5,781 nt of DNA. Source: an uncultured Eubacteriales bacterium (GTDB lineage Bacteria; Bacillota; Clostridia; Oscillospirales; Acutalibacteraceae). This document shows, in pieces, positions 4,921 to 5,781 of this stretch. The DNA lies in contig ONRO01000254.1 in NCBI GenBank assembly GCA_900320235.1, forward strand, positions 1-5,781, written 5' to 3'. Position 1 is the stretch's first letter, and the number at the start of each line of letters is the position of its first letter. Position numbers and translations under genes: made by a program. The notes beneath the pieces were generated by a model. That model worked only from the letters and a program-made list of their open reading frames with translations. It was not told where the DNA came from and did not search any database.

Positions 4921-5781
4921 ACATTGCGGCAGTGAGTGGAAAACCAACACTCGTGCCGGTATCATCATACACTGTCCGTTCTGCGGTGCTGAGCTTGAAC
5001 AGGAAAAGGAAGATAAGCTTACCTTCCAGAATGCTAAGGAAGCACTGAGATACATCATAAAAACATACGGAGTAGATGTAATATTTGACGGACTTCAGCT
5101 TAAAACCGCTCTTGACGAGTTTATACCTGATCTTAAACAGGAGCGAAAGGTTTTTATGGATGCATATGAATACGGAGTGTGCAACGCTCTGTATCTTGCT
5201 CATGAGGGACCTGAAATCGATAAATGTATAGCTATCCTGCAGTCAATAAAGGTGCTGACACAGGAAGCATGCATGGCAGAAAAATGGGCTTGCTATGTTG
5301 TTGAAACATATGTTTACGCATTAAACTGGAATGTACCTATGTTCGGTATTACTCCGAATATACATATGTACCAGATTCCCGAAAGTATTCACGAATCGGG
5401 AGATAACGGAAAGGGCGATCCGCTTATGATCCAATCGGGCGGCGTCTGGGAAGAGTCTTCGTCCTCCGATGACGGAGATATGTGGGATAAGGATAATGCC
5501 AAGAAGAACAGAAAAGATAATTTCGTTCTTCCGAGCAAGAAACCTTCACAGCTTCCTGAACCGAGTGCGAAACCTGCCGAGGAAAAACCGGCAGAGCAGC
5601 AAAAGCCGGAACCGGCAGCACCTGTCGAAGAATTCAAGCCTGAATCACCTGTATTTGACTTTACAAGCGAGGCAGAGGAACAGCCGAAGCCGGAAGCAGC
5701 GCCGGCAGCACCTGTCGAGGAATTCAAGCCTGAATCACCTGTATTCGACTTTACAGACGAGGCAGAGGAACAGCCGAAGCC
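4910..5781 (+). CDS. Zinc-ribbon protein with helical domain and Pro/Glu-rich repeat tail (3' partial)
   Basis: The frame is open from ATG 4910 to the window end, giving 290 residues so far. Residues 3-25 form a zinc ribbon: CKHC (Cys3, Cys6) and CPFC (Cys22, Cys25). Residues about 38-141 are predicted helical, with NAKEALRYIIKTYGVDV, then LDEFIPDLKQERKVF, ending YVYALNW. From memory this resembles a helical module of unknown function in multidomain proteins of gut Clostridia, where the pattern 'YG...L-D..PDLKKER...AL-W' recurs. Residues from about 163 on are acidic, Ser/Asp-rich, then Pro/Glu/Ala/Lys-rich and probably disordered. They include a 30-residue repeat with the core FKPESPVFDFT. 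No signal peptide or membrane segment is seen, so it is probably cytoplasmic unless a later part anchors it. A scaffold or sensor role is only a guess; the missing C-terminus may hold the deciding domain. Confidence 0.9.
   Translation, partial: MQCKHCGSEWKTNTRAGIIIHCPFCGAELEQEKEDKLTFQNAKEALRYIIKTYGVDVIFDGLQLKTALDEFIPDLKQERKVFMDAYEYGVCNALYLAHEGPEIDKCIAILQSIKVLTQEACMAEKWACYVVETYVYALNWNVPMFGITPNIHMYQIPESIHESGDNGKGDPLMIQSGGVWEESSSSDDGDMWDKDNAKKNRKDNFVLPSKKPSQLPEPSAKPAEEKPAEQQKPEPAAPVEEFKPESPVFDFTSEAEEQPKPEAAPAAPVEEFKPESPVFDFTDEAEEQPK
5612..5781 (+). repeat. 90-bp in-frame tandem repeat in the zinc-ribbon gene
   Basis: Copy 1 is 5612-5701. Copy 2 starts at 5702 and is cut by the window end after 80 bases. 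I count four differences in those 80: two synonymous (5629/5719 and 5656/5746), and two adjacent bases (5666-5667/5756-5757) that turn Ser253 into Asp283. The unit is 30 codons with the core PVEEFKPESPVFDFT. The near-identity, including silent sites, points to recent duplication. Just before each copy, a KPE-rich lead-in differs by a 6-base indel. Confidence 0.95.

Noticed and set aside
4804..5203. Minus-strand frames of 84 and 115 codons opposite the zinc-ribbon gene
   Set aside because: They have no ribosome sites or family patterns, and they overlap the zinc ribbon and helical region coded on the + strand.
5389..5727. 112-codon minus-strand frame rich in Ser, Gly and Ala
   Set aside because: It is the complement of the repetitive Pro/Glu tail of the zinc-ribbon gene, which has a strong start, ribosome site and domain evidence on the + strand.

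Overview
This window looks like chromosomal DNA from a low-to-moderate GC Gram-positive bacterium, most likely a Ruminococcus-like member of the Clostridia. The evidence is strong AGGAGG-type ribosome binding sites, sigma-A-like promoters, AT-rich intergenic DNA, a Firmicutes-type RecG and a zinc-ribbon protein of a style I associate with gut Clostridia. The organism call is inference. All supported genes are on the + strand.

Bases 1-207 hold a possible 3' end of an upstream gene (frame open to 108), a good extended -10 promoter (103-131) and a leader hairpin (146-171). Bases 208-3210 hold a two-gene unit: an aldo/keto reductase with an intact catalytic tetrad, then, 18 nt later, the complete DNA repair helicase RecG. 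After a 142-nt gap with no clear terminator comes a small stand-alone TipAS-type ligand-binding domain protein (3353-3778), closed by a strong intrinsic terminator (3790-3825). The three genes may form one transcription unit, but nothing suggests a shared pathway.

Bases 3826-4033 are an AT-rich control region with repeated TATACA motifs, a dyad, a candidate promoter and a perfect 14-bp palindrome at the predicted transcription start. It precedes a short cysteine-rich protein of unknown function (4034-4348), which is followed by a near-perfect terminator (4386-4427) and so appears monocistronic.

Bases 4428-4909 have no gene long enough for a routine ORF scan, but they are not empty. A well-spaced promoter (4552-4580) leads into a perfect 11+3+11 inverted repeat (4598-4622). 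The repeat abuts a 56-codon frame for a very hydrophobic peptide (4622-4792). Four bases after its stop, a second promoter (4796-4824) begins; it serves a possible 18-codon leader ORF (4864-4920) and a zinc-ribbon protein (4910 to beyond the window end). That protein has an N-terminal four-cysteine zinc ribbon, a conserved-looking helical region and a Pro/Glu-rich tail built of 90-bp repeats.

I found no tRNA, rRNA, CRISPR array, insertion sequence or phage gene. No clearly new multi-gene system is evident. The best leads are the 4552-4792 small-ORF locus, the palindrome-controlled cysteine-rich gene and the repeat-tailed zinc-ribbon protein.
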